DNA from: Bradyrhizobium sp. B097
Lineage (GTDB): Bacteria > Pseudomonadota > Alphaproteobacteria > Rhizobiales > Xanthobacteraceae
Length of the DNA: 64,000 bases
Assembly (NCBI RefSeq): GCF_038957035.1
Contig: NZ_CP152412.1
Coordinates: 5,204,501-5,268,500 of the forward strand
Direction: 5' to 3'
In this document: positions 1 to 7,910 of the stretch, piece after piece
How the letters are laid out: each line of letters starts with the position of its first letter
How positions within the stretch are numbered: position 1 is the first letter of the stretch
Notes under the pieces: model-generated
What the model saw: the letters and a program-made list of their open reading frames with translations, nothing else
Databases searched by the model: none
Told to the model about the DNA's origin: nothing
Program-made: the position numbers and the translations under genes

Positions 1-2
1 CG

Positions 3-1130
3 GCGCTGGCGCTGCGCGGCATCGCGATGGCCCGGCTCGGCGATTTCACCCGTGCCAAGGACCTGTTGCGGCGCGCCGGCCGCGCCTTCGGCCCGCGTGA
101 AGCCATCGCGCGGGCCCGCTGCGTGGTGGCCGAAGCGGAGATCGCGCTGGTGTCGCGCGACCTTTCCTTTCCCAGCAAGAGCCTCGCCGCGGCGCGCGCA
201 ACGCTCGCGGCGCGTGGCGACGCGCTCAACGCCGCGCATGCCGGCTATCTCGAGATCCGCCGCCTGCTCTTGATCGGGAGCCTCGATGCGGCCGAGCACA
301 TGCTTGATGACCTCGACCCGGCGCCCTTCCCGCCGGCGCTGCTCGTCGGACATGAACTGGTCGTCGCCGGAATCGCGATGCGACGGCTGCGGACCAAGCC
401 GGCACGCGAGGCGCTGGCCCGCGCAAAGGATGCCGCACGCCGCGCCGGCATCGCCGAGCTTGCGGCCGAGGTCGAAAGTACCGCGAACCTGCTCGCCACG
501 CCGGCGGCGCGCCTGATCACGCGCGGTCATGAGCGGCCGCTGCTGCTCGCGGAGGTCGAGGCCCTGATGGCATCGAAGGCGCTCGTCGTCGATGCCTGCC
601 GCTACGTCGTGCGTGATTCCCGGACCACGGTCTCGCTGACGCGGCGACCGGTGCTGTTCGCGCTCGCCCGTGCGCTCGGCGAAGCGTGGCCGCAGGACGT
701 CTCGCGCGCCACGCTGATCGCACGCGCGTTTCGCGGCAAGCATGCCGATGAATCGCACCGTGCGCGGCTGCGGGTCGAGATCGGACGGCTGCGGCGGGCC
801 TTGCTGCCGCTCGCCGATCTCAGCGCGACGCCCGACGGCTTCGTGCTGGAGCCGCATGGCCGCCGCGAGGTCACCGTGCTGGCGCTGCCGGTCGAGGAGG
901 AGCACGCGGCGGTGCTGGCCTTCCTCGCCGACGGCGAGGCCTGGTCGAGCTCGGCGCTATCGGTGGCACTCGGGGCAAGCCAGCGCACCGTGCAGCGCGC
1001 GCTCGACGCTCTGGCCGCCACGGGCAAGGTGCAGTCGGTCGGCCGCGCCCGCGCAAGGCGCTGGATGACGCCCCCGGTGCCGGGATTCACGACGACGTTG
1101 TTACTCCCTGCCCCGCTGCCGAACGGCTAG
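3..1130 (+). CDS. Partial helix-turn-helix transcriptional regulator
   Basis: Only the C-terminal part is visible. The frame is open from the first bases (ALALRGIAM before the first Met at 27), so the true start is upstream of the window. Counting from that Met, residues 1-150 are Ala/Leu/Arg-rich helices with TPR-like spacing. Residues about 200-275 resemble an OmpR/SARP-type winged helix (RLRVEIGRLRRALLPL, then a GFVLEP wing). Residues about 295-345 form a second HTH (SQRTVQRALDALAATG) with a basic wing. Inference: a cytoplasmic DNA-binding regulator with a helical N-terminal sensing or oligomerising region. The target is unknown. The beta-propeller gene follows on the same strand after 88 bp that contain a dispersed repeat. 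Confidence 0.7.
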   Translation, partial: ALALRGIAMARLGDFTRAKDLLRRAGRAFGPREAIARARCVVAEAEIALVSRDLSFPSKSLAAARATLAARGDALNAAHAGYLEIRRLLLIGSLDAAEHMLDDLDPAPFPPALLVGHELVVAGIAMRRLRTKPAREALARAKDAARRAGIAELAAEVESTANLLATPAARLITRGHERPLLLAEVEALMASKALVVDACRYVVRDSRTTVSLTRRPVLFALARALGEAWPQDVSRATLIARAFRGKHADESHRARLRVEIGRLRRALLPLADLSATPDGFVLEPHGRREVTVLALPVEEEHAAVLAFLADGEAWSSSALSVALGASQRTVQRALDALAATGKVQSVGRARARRWMTPPVPGFTTTLLLPAPLPNG

Positions 1131-1144
1131 AATCAGGGAGCAAT

Positions 1145-1202
1145 CAGCGCGTTTTCGAGCGAAGTGGATACCGGTTCGCGTCAAGAAAACGCGTCAAAAC
1201 AA
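1145..1202. repeat. Dispersed intergenic repeat, family A, copy 1
   Basis: This stretch is nearly identical to 49915-49969 (shared core CGAGCGAAGTGGA, then CCGGTTCGCGT, then AAGAAAACGCGTCAAAACAA). Copy 1 also carries a perfect 9-bp inverted repeat, CGCGTTTTC at 1148-1156 against GAAAACGCG at 1185-1193, so it can form a hairpin. It sits just upstream of the ribosome binding site of the beta-propeller gene. Confidence 0.85.
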
Positions 1203-1218
1203 CAACCAGGAGCGCCGC

Positions 1219-1863
1219 ATGAAGAAGTCCGAGGCCGAGATCATCCGGGAATATGCCTTCGAAGGCGTCGAGAGCGTGGGCGGCGTCAGCTTCGACGGCG
1301 AGCAGGTCTGGTTCGCGGCCGGCGGCCGGCTGGTCGCCTTCGATCCCGACAGCGGCAATACCACCCGCACCCTCGACATCGCGGCCCATGCCGGCACCGC
1401 CTTCGACGGCAAGCACCTCTATCAGATCGCCGAGGACCGCATCCTGAAGATCGAGCCGAACAGCGGACGCGTGGTGTCGACGATCCCCTCGCCCGGCGGC
1501 GGCCGCGACTCAGGTCTTGCCTGGGCGGAAGGCTCGCTGTGGGTCGGCCAGTATCGCGACCGCATGATCGTTCAGGTCGATCCGGAAACCGGCAAGGTTC
1601 TGCGCACCATCGAAAGCAACCGGTTCGTCACCGGCGTCTCCTGGGTCGACGGCGAACTCTGGCACGGCACCTGGGAAGAGGACCAGAGCGACATCAGGCG
1701 CATCGATCCGCAGACCGGCGAGGTGATGGAACGGCTCGAGATGCCGCAGGGCGTGTTCGTCTCCGGGCTCGAGTCCGACGGCAAGGACCGGTTCTTCTGC
1801 GGCAGCGGCTCGACCAACAACAAGGTGCGCGCCATTCGGCGCCCGAAGCGCGGCCGCGCGTGA
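1219..1863 (+). CDS. Beta-propeller protein, glutamine-cyclotransferase-like
   Basis: The protein is 214 aa with no signal peptide. At least four blades repeat a pattern of DG-x-LW followed by DP-x-(S/T)-G-x-V, seen as DPDSGN, EPNSGRVVSTI, DPETGKVLRTI and DPQTGEVMERL. This is the arrangement of the glutaminyl-peptide cyclotransferase/PQQ-like propeller superfamily. No catalytic residues could be assigned, so enzymatic activity is not claimed. An AGGAG at 1208-1212 lies 6 bp before the ATG and fixes the start. It converges with the small gene that ends at 1876. Confidence 0.75.
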   Translation: MKKSEAEIIREYAFEGVESVGGVSFDGEQVWFAAGGRLVAFDPDSGNTTRTLDIAAHAGTAFDGKHLYQIAEDRILKIEPNSGRVVSTIPSPGGGRDSGLAWAEGSLWVGQYRDRMIVQVDPETGKVLRTIESNRFVTGVSWVDGELWHGTWEEDQSDIRRIDPQTGEVMERLEMPQGVFVSGLESDGKDRFFCGSGSTNNKVRAIRRPKRGRA

Positions 1864-1875
1864 AGCGATTTGCGA

Positions 1876-2208
1876 TCACCTTTCGGCTAGGGAAAGAATG
1901 GAGCGGATGACCTGGCGCTTCTCGTCCGACAAACCCGCAAGCAGCGCTTCGTCGAGATGCTGTTCTCGAATGAGCCGCGCGAAGACAAGTGGGAGCTGCG
2001 AATATCGATAGTCGAACATCTCATCGAGCTCCCTCCTTTGTTGGTTCAGATAGTCGCCAACTTCCCACATCTCCGATGGCGTCGCCGCCGCGCCGGCCCT
2101 GCTTTTGAATTCGACCATCACCTTGGCGAGTGCGCACTGCACAGCTGAATCATAAGCCGCGCGCGCGATCTTCTTTTCGGCCGGGGACCATTGGAGATCA
2201 CGGTACAT
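1876..2208 (-). CDS. Small hypothetical protein
   Basis: 110 aa starting MYRDLQWSPAEKKIARAAYD. The open frame continues upstream, but that part is Pro/Arg/Gln-rich and looks non-coding, so the internal ATG at 2208 is preferred. The body is helical and charged (EMWEVGDYLNQQRRELDEMF, then FARLIREQHLDEALLAGLSDEKRQVIRSI). The C-terminal half reads like a short helical hairpin. There is no signal peptide or membrane segment, and I do not recognise the family. It is probably a soluble cytosolic protein. Upstream ribosome-binding signal is weak. Confidence 0.6.
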   Translation of the reverse strand: MYRDLQWSPAEKKIARAAYDSAVQCALAKVMVEFKSRAGAAATPSEMWEVGDYLNQQRRELDEMFDYRYSQLPLVFARLIREQHLDEALLAGLSDEKRQVIRSILSLAER

Positions 2209-2376
2209 TGTAGGCTCTCGAGGACATCGTTGGCGCTGTGATGGCGGTCGCTGCAATGGCAACGGGGTGTGTGCGCCCGACCGATCCAGCGATGCCACAA
2301 CGTTGCCCCCTTGCCGGCCGCTCTGCAAGAACAATGCATCTCTCCGAGCGGCGCGCTGTTGACACAGGGGGCAAGC

Positions 2377-3594
2377 TCACGCCGGCGCGGGCACCGCTGA
2401 GGACCGCGCCGCCGCCATCGGCCGGAAGGTCATCATGATCAGGAACGCGCCGAGGCCCACAGCCCAGGAGCCGACATAGAGCCACGTATAGCTCGCAAAG
2501 GTGTCGTAGATCAGGCCGCCGGCCAAAGGTCCGGTCGCCATGCCGAGGCTGCCGGCCATCGCGGAGCCGCCGATCACGGTGCCCATCATGCGCAGCGGGA
2601 AATTCTCGCGGATCAGCACGGAATACAGCGGCATGGTGCCAGCATAGATGAAGCCGAAGATCGCCGCGACCGCGTAGAATGCGGCCAGCTCGCGCACGAA
2701 GACATAACCGAGCGCGCCGAACGCCTGCGCCAGCAGCCCCAGCACCAGCACGCGCTTGGCGCCGAAGCGGTCGCCGAGCAGGCCGAAGGCGATGCGGCCG
2801 CCCATCCCGGCGAGCCCTTCCACGCTGTAGATCGTCACCGCGGCGACCATCGGGATGCCGCAGGTGACCGCGTAGCTCACCGTGTGGATGATCGGCCCCG
2901 AATGTGTCGCGCAGCAGAAGAAATTGGTCGCGATCAGGATGATGAATTGCGGCGAGCGCAGCGCCTGCGCCAGCGACATCGACGGCTCACCGTTCGTGCT
3001 CGCCGCTTCAGCGTGGCCGCCTTGCAGCGCCGGCGGGCGTCGCACCAGGAACGAGACCGGGATCATGATCGCGCCGACCACGCCTGAGACGATCAGCATC
3101 GATGTCCGCCAGTCGTGGTGGGAGATCAGCCAGGCGGCGAGCGGCGACATCGTCATCGGCGCCATGCCCATGCCGGCCGACACCAGCGAGACGGCAAGAC
3201 TGCGATGGGTGTCGAACCAGCCGGTGACGCAGGCCATCATCGGGGCAAAGATCGCGGCCGTTGCCGCGCCGACCAGCGCGCCGAAGAGAAACTGAAATGC
3301 CAGCAGCGACGGTGCCTGGCTTGCGAGCGCAAGGCTTGCCGCCAGCACGACCGATCCGGTCAGCACCACCGGGAGCGGTCCGAAACGGTCGGACAGCGTG
3401 CCCCAGATCATGCTGGTGAAGGCCATTGCGAGGAAGCCGATCGTCATCGCGCTGGAGATGCCGGTCACCGACCAGCCGGTCTCCCGCGCCATCGGCTGCA
3501 GGAACACCGGCAGCGAGAACATGCCGCCGATCGCGACGCAGCCAAGCAGGCCGCCGGCCGCGACGATCACCCAGCGATAGGCTGAATTGGTCAT
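2377..3594 (-). CDS. MFS transporter, monocarboxylate-porter-like
   Basis: 405 aa, inner-membrane protein with about 12 hydrophobic segments. The loop between segments 2 and 3 carries the MFS motif A variant GTLSDRFGPLPV (around residue 65). The opening YRWVIVAAGGLLGCVAIGG and the FLQPMARETGWS stretch resemble the oxalate:formate/monocarboxylate subgroup. GGAG lies 7 bp before the ATG. No regulator is adjacent; the next gene upstream is an orphan substrate-binding protein on the same strand 129 bp away. Substrate unknown. Confidence 0.85.
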   Translation of the reverse strand: MTNSAYRWVIVAAGGLLGCVAIGGMFSLPVFLQPMARETGWSVTGISSAMTIGFLAMAFTSMIWGTLSDRFGPLPVVLTGSVVLAASLALASQAPSLLAFQFLFGALVGAATAAIFAPMMACVTGWFDTHRSLAVSLVSAGMGMAPMTMSPLAAWLISHHDWRTSMLIVSGVVGAIMIPVSFLVRRPPALQGGHAEAASTNGEPSMSLAQALRSPQFIILIATNFFCCATHSGPIIHTVSYAVTCGIPMVAAVTIYSVEGLAGMGGRIAFGLLGDRFGAKRVLVLGLLAQAFGALGYVFVRELAAFYAVAAIFGFIYAGTMPLYSVLIRENFPLRMMGTVIGGSAMAGSLGMATGPLAGGLIYDTFASYTWLYVGSWAVGLGAFLIMMTFRPMAAARSSAVPAPA

Positions 3595-3723
3595 TCCGGA
3601 ACTCCCATGCAGTGCGTTCTGGCTGAAAGACGAACGAACCGGGGTGGAACCGACAGCGGATGACCGCCCTGGCTCACTTTTTTGCGAGTGTGGCGGCCTT
3701 CAAGGCTCATGCCCGGCCGAGCG

Positions 3724-4971
3724 TCAGCGACCCGCCAAACTGCATCCGGGCTGCGGCGCGATCTCGCCGATCGGCCGGACCTGCACCAGTTCGGTACCTT
3801 GCGTCTTGGCGATGAACATGTTCATCGCCGCGTGGTGATCCTGGCCGAGCGTCACCGGCCCGGTCGGCGACGCAATGGTGAGGCCAGCCATCGCGTCGAT
3901 GATGGCCTCCTTGTCGAGCTTGCCGGCCTTCTCGGCCGCCGCCTTGAGTGCGATCAGGGTGTTGTAGTGCGTCATCACATAGTTCGACACTGCGACGCCC
4001 GGGTTCGCCGCGGCGCGCGCCTTGGCGACGAACGCCTTCACGGCCGGATCCTCGCTCGCCGCGACCGCCGGCACGACCGTCACCATGTTCTGGCCCTTGC
4101 CGCGGAAGATACCGAGATCGACCTCGGACAATCCGAGGAAAGCGACGGTGATCTCCTTGAGCAATCCGGCCTCGTCGGCCTGCCGGATGAAGTCCATCCC
4201 GTCGCCCTTCAGCGCGAACAGCAGCACCTTGGCCTTGCTCGCCGCGACCTCCTTGATCAACGGTGAGAAGTCCGTCTCGGTCCCCAGCGTGTACTTCGTC
4301 CCGACCACCCTGCCGCCGAGCTTCTCGATCAAGGGCTGCGCGATGCCGAACATCTGATGCGGCCAGACCCGGTCAGCGCCGAGCAGGAAGTACGTGTTGC
4401 CGAAGGTCTGCGTCATATAGGGCAACAGCTGGCCGAGCTCCTGGTTCGGCACCGCGCCGAACGAAAACAGATAGCGACTGCATTTGCCGCCCTCGTAATT
4501 GGTGGCGTAGAGCAGCGGCGTCTTCGAGCTCTCGGCAAGCGGCGCCAGCGCGTTCAGATTGCGCGAGGTGATCGGACCGACCACGGCCAGCACGCCCTGC
4601 TGCTCGACCAGCGAACGCATCGCCTCAGCGGCCGCCTCCGGCCGCGTCTTGTCGTCGGCATAGACGACCTCGACCGGCCGGCCGAGAATGCCGCCTGCCG
4701 CGTTGATGTCCTTGGCAGCGAGATCGAGCCCGACCCTGGCCTGCTCGCCGTACAGCTCGACGCCTCCGGAAAACGGCAGCACGGCGCCGACGCGAATAGG
4801 TGCGCTGGTTTCAGCCGCACGTGACGGCTGAAGCGCTGCGCCGCAGATCAGCAACGCAAGCGTGATGCAGGTGATCGAGCGTGATGAAGCGGAACTGATC
4901 CTGTTGAAAATCCCTGTAGACAACATGTTCGGTCGCGAATCCTTCACAGGGCGGTCGATGGTCCGCTGCAT
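3724..4971 (-). CDS. ABC transporter substrate-binding protein (Leu/Ile/Val-binding type)
   Basis: Periplasmic binding protein of the type I, Peripla_BP_6 kind (HAAT family). A hydrophobic core ITCITLALLICGAAL and a cleavage-like SRAAE are followed by IRVGAVLPFSGGVELYGEQA. DINAAGGILGRPVEVVYADD and VVGPITSRNLNALAPLAE are family hallmarks. The start at 4971 has a purine-rich GTGGAAG just upstream; the next ATG (4926) gives a more usual signal-peptide length and cannot be excluded. No permease or ATPase genes are nearby, so the protein is an orphan that must share a transporter encoded elsewhere. Urea, amide or amino-acid ligands are typical of the family; this ligand is unknown. Confidence 0.85.
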   Translation of the reverse strand: MQRTIDRPVKDSRPNMLSTGIFNRISSASSRSITCITLALLICGAALQPSRAAETSAPIRVGAVLPFSGGVELYGEQARVGLDLAAKDINAAGGILGRPVEVVYADDKTRPEAAAEAMRSLVEQQGVLAVVGPITSRNLNALAPLAESSKTPLLYATNYEGGKCSRYLFSFGAVPNQELGQLLPYMTQTFGNTYFLLGADRVWPHQMFGIAQPLIEKLGGRVVGTKYTLGTETDFSPLIKEVAASKAKVLLFALKGDGMDFIRQADEAGLLKEITVAFLGLSEVDLGIFRGKGQNMVTVVPAVAASEDPAVKAFVAKARAAANPGVAVSNYVMTHYNTLIALKAAAEKAGKLDKEAIIDAMAGLTIASPTGPVTLGQDHHAAMNMFIAKTQGTELVQVRPIGEIAPQPGCSLAGR

Positions 4972-5022
4972 CGTTCTTCCACCGGCGAGTGACCTCGGCC
5001 GCGACACTAGGGAGATCGAACA

Positions 5023-6180
5023 ATGGCACACAACCAACAGCTAAACATCAATAATGCGAGCGAGATCAGGACCTGGACACATGGGCAATTTCCCATGCCG
5101 GACTGGGTGCCACCACATATGGCTGGCGGCATTGAAGCGAATGGGACTTTTGCTCTCGCGACTGAACTTGGTCGAGCCAGAGTTCACCCAGGAAACGTCA
5201 TCATCGAGCGCTGCGGCGACGTCTGGGTTCGCACCGTAGAGGAGGCAGCTGAATTTATTGAAGGTCTCAAGTCGAACTCAGTACCAACAATAACAAGCGT
5301 TGGTCCTGGAAAAGTACGGCTATTTGGAACAAGTTCGCGCACCAAGGCGACTGTCATCGCGCGGAACAAGCCCGCCGGCAAACGCCAGCGCCACTACCCA
5401 CCAGTCGGTTCGCAGCCAACCATCGAATGGATCCATCTCGAGCGCCTCTCGATCGATGGCGCATACCAGCGGTCGACCGACAATGCAGCTTCTCGCCGAC
5501 TCATCTCGGCCATAGCCGCAAAGTTTGATTGGCGACTATGCGCACCGCTTGTCGTTTCGCGGCGTCCTGACGATACGTTCACAATAATCGACGGTCAGCA
5601 TCGCTGGATGGCTGCATCTCAGCGGGAGGATATCCCTCAGCTGCCATGCTGTGTCTTCAGGTATCAGAACATCCAGGAAGAGGCCCGCATGTTCATCGTC
5701 GCCAATCGAGCGAGAAAACCCGTGAATCGGCTCGATGACTACTTTGCGGCCGTAGCAGCTGCAGATGAGGATGCCCTAGAAATTCATCAGATCGTCGCAG
5801 AAGCAGGGCTGCATATCGCCAGGAACACATCGTCAACCGCTTGGCTGCCGGGAGAGGTCGCCTTCACCGCGTCGATCGCGACTTCGATTAGGCGCTTTGG
5901 ACCAGCTATCACCTCCGCGGTCCTAACAAATATGGCGGTAGCTTTTCCCGACCAAAGGATGCGTCACGGGGGTGCAATTTTTGGTGGCCTTGTTCGGATA
6001 ATGTCCCGACCAGCGCGCGATTTTGATCCCGATCGTCTCCTGGCAGCATTGCAGACCCGAACAGCCGATGAGTGGGGACAGTGTGCTACGGGACTAAAAG
6101 GCGGCGATATGCGTGCAGTTGCTTTGCAAGACGCAATTTTGCGCACCTATGAAGAACGGGTTCCAGCAGGGAGGCTTTAA
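5023..6180 (+). CDS. ParB/sulfiredoxin-fold domain protein with PGDYG-like N-terminus
   Basis: 385 aa. Residues about 135-235 match the ParB N-terminal fold, with IIDGQHRWMAA at 188-198 (the DGxHR signature that binds and hydrolyses nucleotide or phosphate groups in ParB-like proteins). Residues about 48-80 (GRARVHPGNVIIERCGDVWV) resemble the PGDYG domain of phage and plasmid proteins. There is no HTH typical of true ParB and no ParA partner nearby. Start supported by GGGAG about 10 bp upstream. AT content is visibly higher than in neighbouring genes, and an IS element lies 85 bp downstream, so horizontal acquisition is likely. Function unknown: DNA-binding/CTPase-like or nuclease-like roles are both possible. 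Confidence 0.75.
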   Translation: MAHNQQLNINNASEIRTWTHGQFPMPDWVPPHMAGGIEANGTFALATELGRARVHPGNVIIERCGDVWVRTVEEAAEFIEGLKSNSVPTITSVGPGKVRLFGTSSRTKATVIARNKPAGKRQRHYPPVGSQPTIEWIHLERLSIDGAYQRSTDNAASRRLISAIAAKFDWRLCAPLVVSRRPDDTFTIIDGQHRWMAASQREDIPQLPCCVFRYQNIQEEARMFIVANRARKPVNRLDDYFAAVAAADEDALEIHQIVAEAGLHIARNTSSTAWLPGEVAFTASIATSIRRFGPAITSAVLTNMAVAFPDQRMRHGGAIFGGLVRIMSRPARDFDPDRLLAALQTRTADEWGQCATGLKGGDMRAVALQDAILRTYEERVPAGRL

Positions 6181-6278
6181 GAACGCTCATCCAGAACGGT
6201 GAGGTCGAGTGCTCCAGCGTTAGGGGCACTCCTCCACCACAATCAAGTTCTCGTTCAACCTGCTAGGTAGTGTGGACA

Positions 6279-6647
6279 CTAGCGCATCCATAGGACAATG
6301 GCTGCGAGGGTGACGACGGCGCGATAATTTCGGGCGGTCTTTTCGAAGCGGGTTGCGACGCGTCGGAACTGCTTGAGCTTTGAGAAGCAGCATTCCACGA
6401 GATGGCGCTGGGCATAGAGATGCTTGTCGAGCGGATATTTGAGCGCGCGTGACGGGTTGTTGGGAATGACGGCGAGCGCGCCCTTGGCGGCGATGGCTTG
6501 GCGCAAGTGATCGGCATCATAGGCCGTGTCGGCCATGACGACCTCGGCGGATAAGCCCTCAATCAATGCGGCGGCCTGCGGTGCATCGCCCTTCTGACCT
6601 GCGGTAAGCGTGAACCGCACGGGACATCCCAAGCCTCGAACGGCCAT
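6279..6647 (-). CDS. IS5-family transposase, C-terminal frame (orfB)
   Basis: This frame encodes the second half of the DDE transposase: the second Asp in VVMADTAYDADHLRQAIAAKG and the Glu in HLVECCFSKLKQFRRVATRF. The first ATG is at 6647, but the frame stays open further upstream and reads QKGGSEDQAIGRSRGGLSTK back to the slippery site at 6701-6712. It is therefore most likely made only as a fusion with orfA by -1 frameshifting, not from its own start. The stop lies 13 bp inside the left end of the element. Confidence 0.85.
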   Translation of the reverse strand: MAVRGLGCPVRFTLTAGQKGDAPQAAALIEGLSAEVVMADTAYDADHLRQAIAAKGALAVIPNNPSRALKYPLDKHLYAQRHLVECCFSKLKQFRRVATRFEKTARNYRAVVTLAAIVLWMR

Positions 6648-6661
6648 ATGTATCTTGGTGC

Positions 6662-7033
6662 TCAGGCCCCCGCGCGAGCGGCCGATCGCTTGATCTTCAG
6701 ACCCCCCTTTTTGGCCCCGGCGGCGTGCTGATGTGCCCGAACGATGGTGGAATCGACGATCAGATATTCGAAGTCCGGGTCATCGGACATCGCCTCGAAT
6801 ATCCGCCACCAAACACCCTTGATGCTCCATCGGCTGAAGCGTCGGAACACGCTGTTCCAATCCCCAAAGACCTCAGGGAGATCGCGCCAGGGAGACCCCG
6901 TACGCACGATCCACAGCACACCTTCCACGAACATCCGGTTGTCGCGACCGGTAGAGCCCTTCTGATCGGGGCGCCCTATGATCAGCGGCGCCATCCGCTC
7001 CCACGTCGCGTCGCTCAACACCAATCGGTCCAT
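6662..7033 (-). CDS. IS5-family transposase, N-terminal frame (orfA)
   Basis: About 123 aa starting MDRLVLSDATWERMAPLIIG. It carries the IS5-type N-terminal helical domain (WIVRTGSPWRDLPEVFGDWN) and the first catalytic Asp in YLIVDSTIVRAHQHAAGAKK. After the frameshift site the zero frame ends with a short alternative tail, KIKRSAARAGA. Alone it lacks two of the three catalytic residues, so it could act as a DNA-binding inhibitor of transposition, as described for orfA products of other elements. That role is inference. Confidence 0.85.
   Translation of the reverse strand: MDRLVLSDATWERMAPLIIGRPDQKGSTGRDNRMFVEGVLWIVRTGSPWRDLPEVFGDWNSVFRRFSRWSIKGVWWRIFEAMSDDPDFEYLIVDSTIVRAHQHAAGAKKGGLKIKRSAARAGA
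6701..6712 (-). other. Probable programmed -1 ribosomal frameshift site
   Basis: On the minus strand the sequence reads AAAAAGGGGGGT. The zero frame (orfA) stops a few codons later, while slipping back one base continues into orfB without a stop. The A-run followed by a G-run is the usual arrangement in IS427-group elements. Confidence 0.7.
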
Positions 7034-7285
7034 CGCACCCAAGGCTGCCTCCCAAAAGCAGCCTTGAATCTGATTTGCTCCTAAAAGGGAATCCTTAGAG
7101 TCCACACCACCTAAGCCTACGTGTTAATGGCTCGCCGCAGGCCGTTGCGCACGTCAAACAGCAAGGCTAGCTTAGTCGCGCCCGTCGAGACAGTTCCCGG
7201 CAATCTCTCCCAAACTGCGCTTGATAGTGAGGACGCCACGTCCGTGGCAGTTCTCTTCGTCTGCCCCGAGCGTAAGGGTATTCTC

Positions 7286-7837
7286 TTGAACAGTCGCTTC
7301 GTCCTGATCTCCGGCTGCTCCGGCGGCGGAAAATCGACCCTGCTGGCGGAACTGCGCGCACGCGGCTATCCGGTCGTCGAAGAGCCCGGCCGCCGCATCA
7401 TCGCGGAGGAGCTTGTGTCGGGCGGCAACGCCCTGCCCTGGGTCGATACCGCGGCCTTCCTGCGCCGCGCAATTGACGTCGCGCTGAAGGATATGGCGAT
7501 CGCCAAGGCCCATTCCGGGTGGGTGTTCTTCGATCGTGGCCTCGTCGACGCGGCGTCGGCGCTGGAGGCGTTGACGGGCGAGCCGGTGCTGCACCCGGTC
7601 TGCGCCGACCATCGCTACCACGCGCGCGTGTTCATGACGCCGCCATGGCCCGAGATCTATGTCACCGACACCGAGCGACGGCACGACTTCGAAGCCGCGA
7701 CGGCGGAGTATCAGCGGCTGACCGAGATGCTTCCCATGCTCGGCTACGACGCCATCGACCTGCCGAAGATATCGCCATCCGCGCGCGTCGATTTCCTGCT
7801 TGCGACGCTCGATGGTGTCACCCCGCCTGTGGCCTGA
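7286..7837 (+). CDS. AAA/P-loop NTPase, predicted kinase-like
   Basis: 183 aa from a TTG start at 7286, chosen because an AAGGG lies about 6 bp upstream and the P-loop follows at once: FVLISGCSGGGKST (Walker A near residues 10-18). A later VVEEPGRRIIAEEL and WVFFDRGLVDAA (possible Walker B, Asp near residue 80) fit the AAA_28 group of small predicted ATPases/kinases. The C-terminus holds an ITD-like helical stretch (DTERRHDFEAATAEYQRLTE). It is soluble, with no signal peptide. An upstream in-frame ATG at 7121 exists but would add an unconvincing leader next to the IS end. Substrate unknown. Confidence 0.75.
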   Translation: MNSRFVLISGCSGGGKSTLLAELRARGYPVVEEPGRRIIAEELVSGGNALPWVDTAAFLRRAIDVALKDMAIAKAHSGWVFFDRGLVDAASALEALTGEPVLHPVCADHRYHARVFMTPPWPEIYVTDTERRHDFEAATAEYQRLTEMLPMLGYDAIDLPKISPSARVDFLLATLDGVTPPVA

Positions 7838-7910
7838 TCAGGCCGTCGCTCCGCGGCCTCACGATGCGGAACGCCCTGCTCGACGTCGAGTTGCAAGCGA
7901 AACCATCGCC

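Larger units (their letters stand above)
6266..7111 (-). mobile_element. IS5-family (IS427-like) insertion sequence
   Basis: An 846-bp element. The imperfect terminal inverted repeats are GGTAGTGTGGACACTAG on the left (from 6266) and GGTGGTGTGGACTCTAA read inward from 7111 on the right. TA is present on both flanks (6264-6265 and 7112-7113), consistent with a 2-bp target duplication. The two overlapping transposase frames on the minus strand together carry the DDE triad. All parts expected of a mobile copy are present. Confidence 0.88.

Noticed and set aside
5023-6180. Chromosome-partition ParB
   Set aside because: No HTH/parS-binding domain, no ParA gene and no parS sites nearby; only the N-terminal fold matches.
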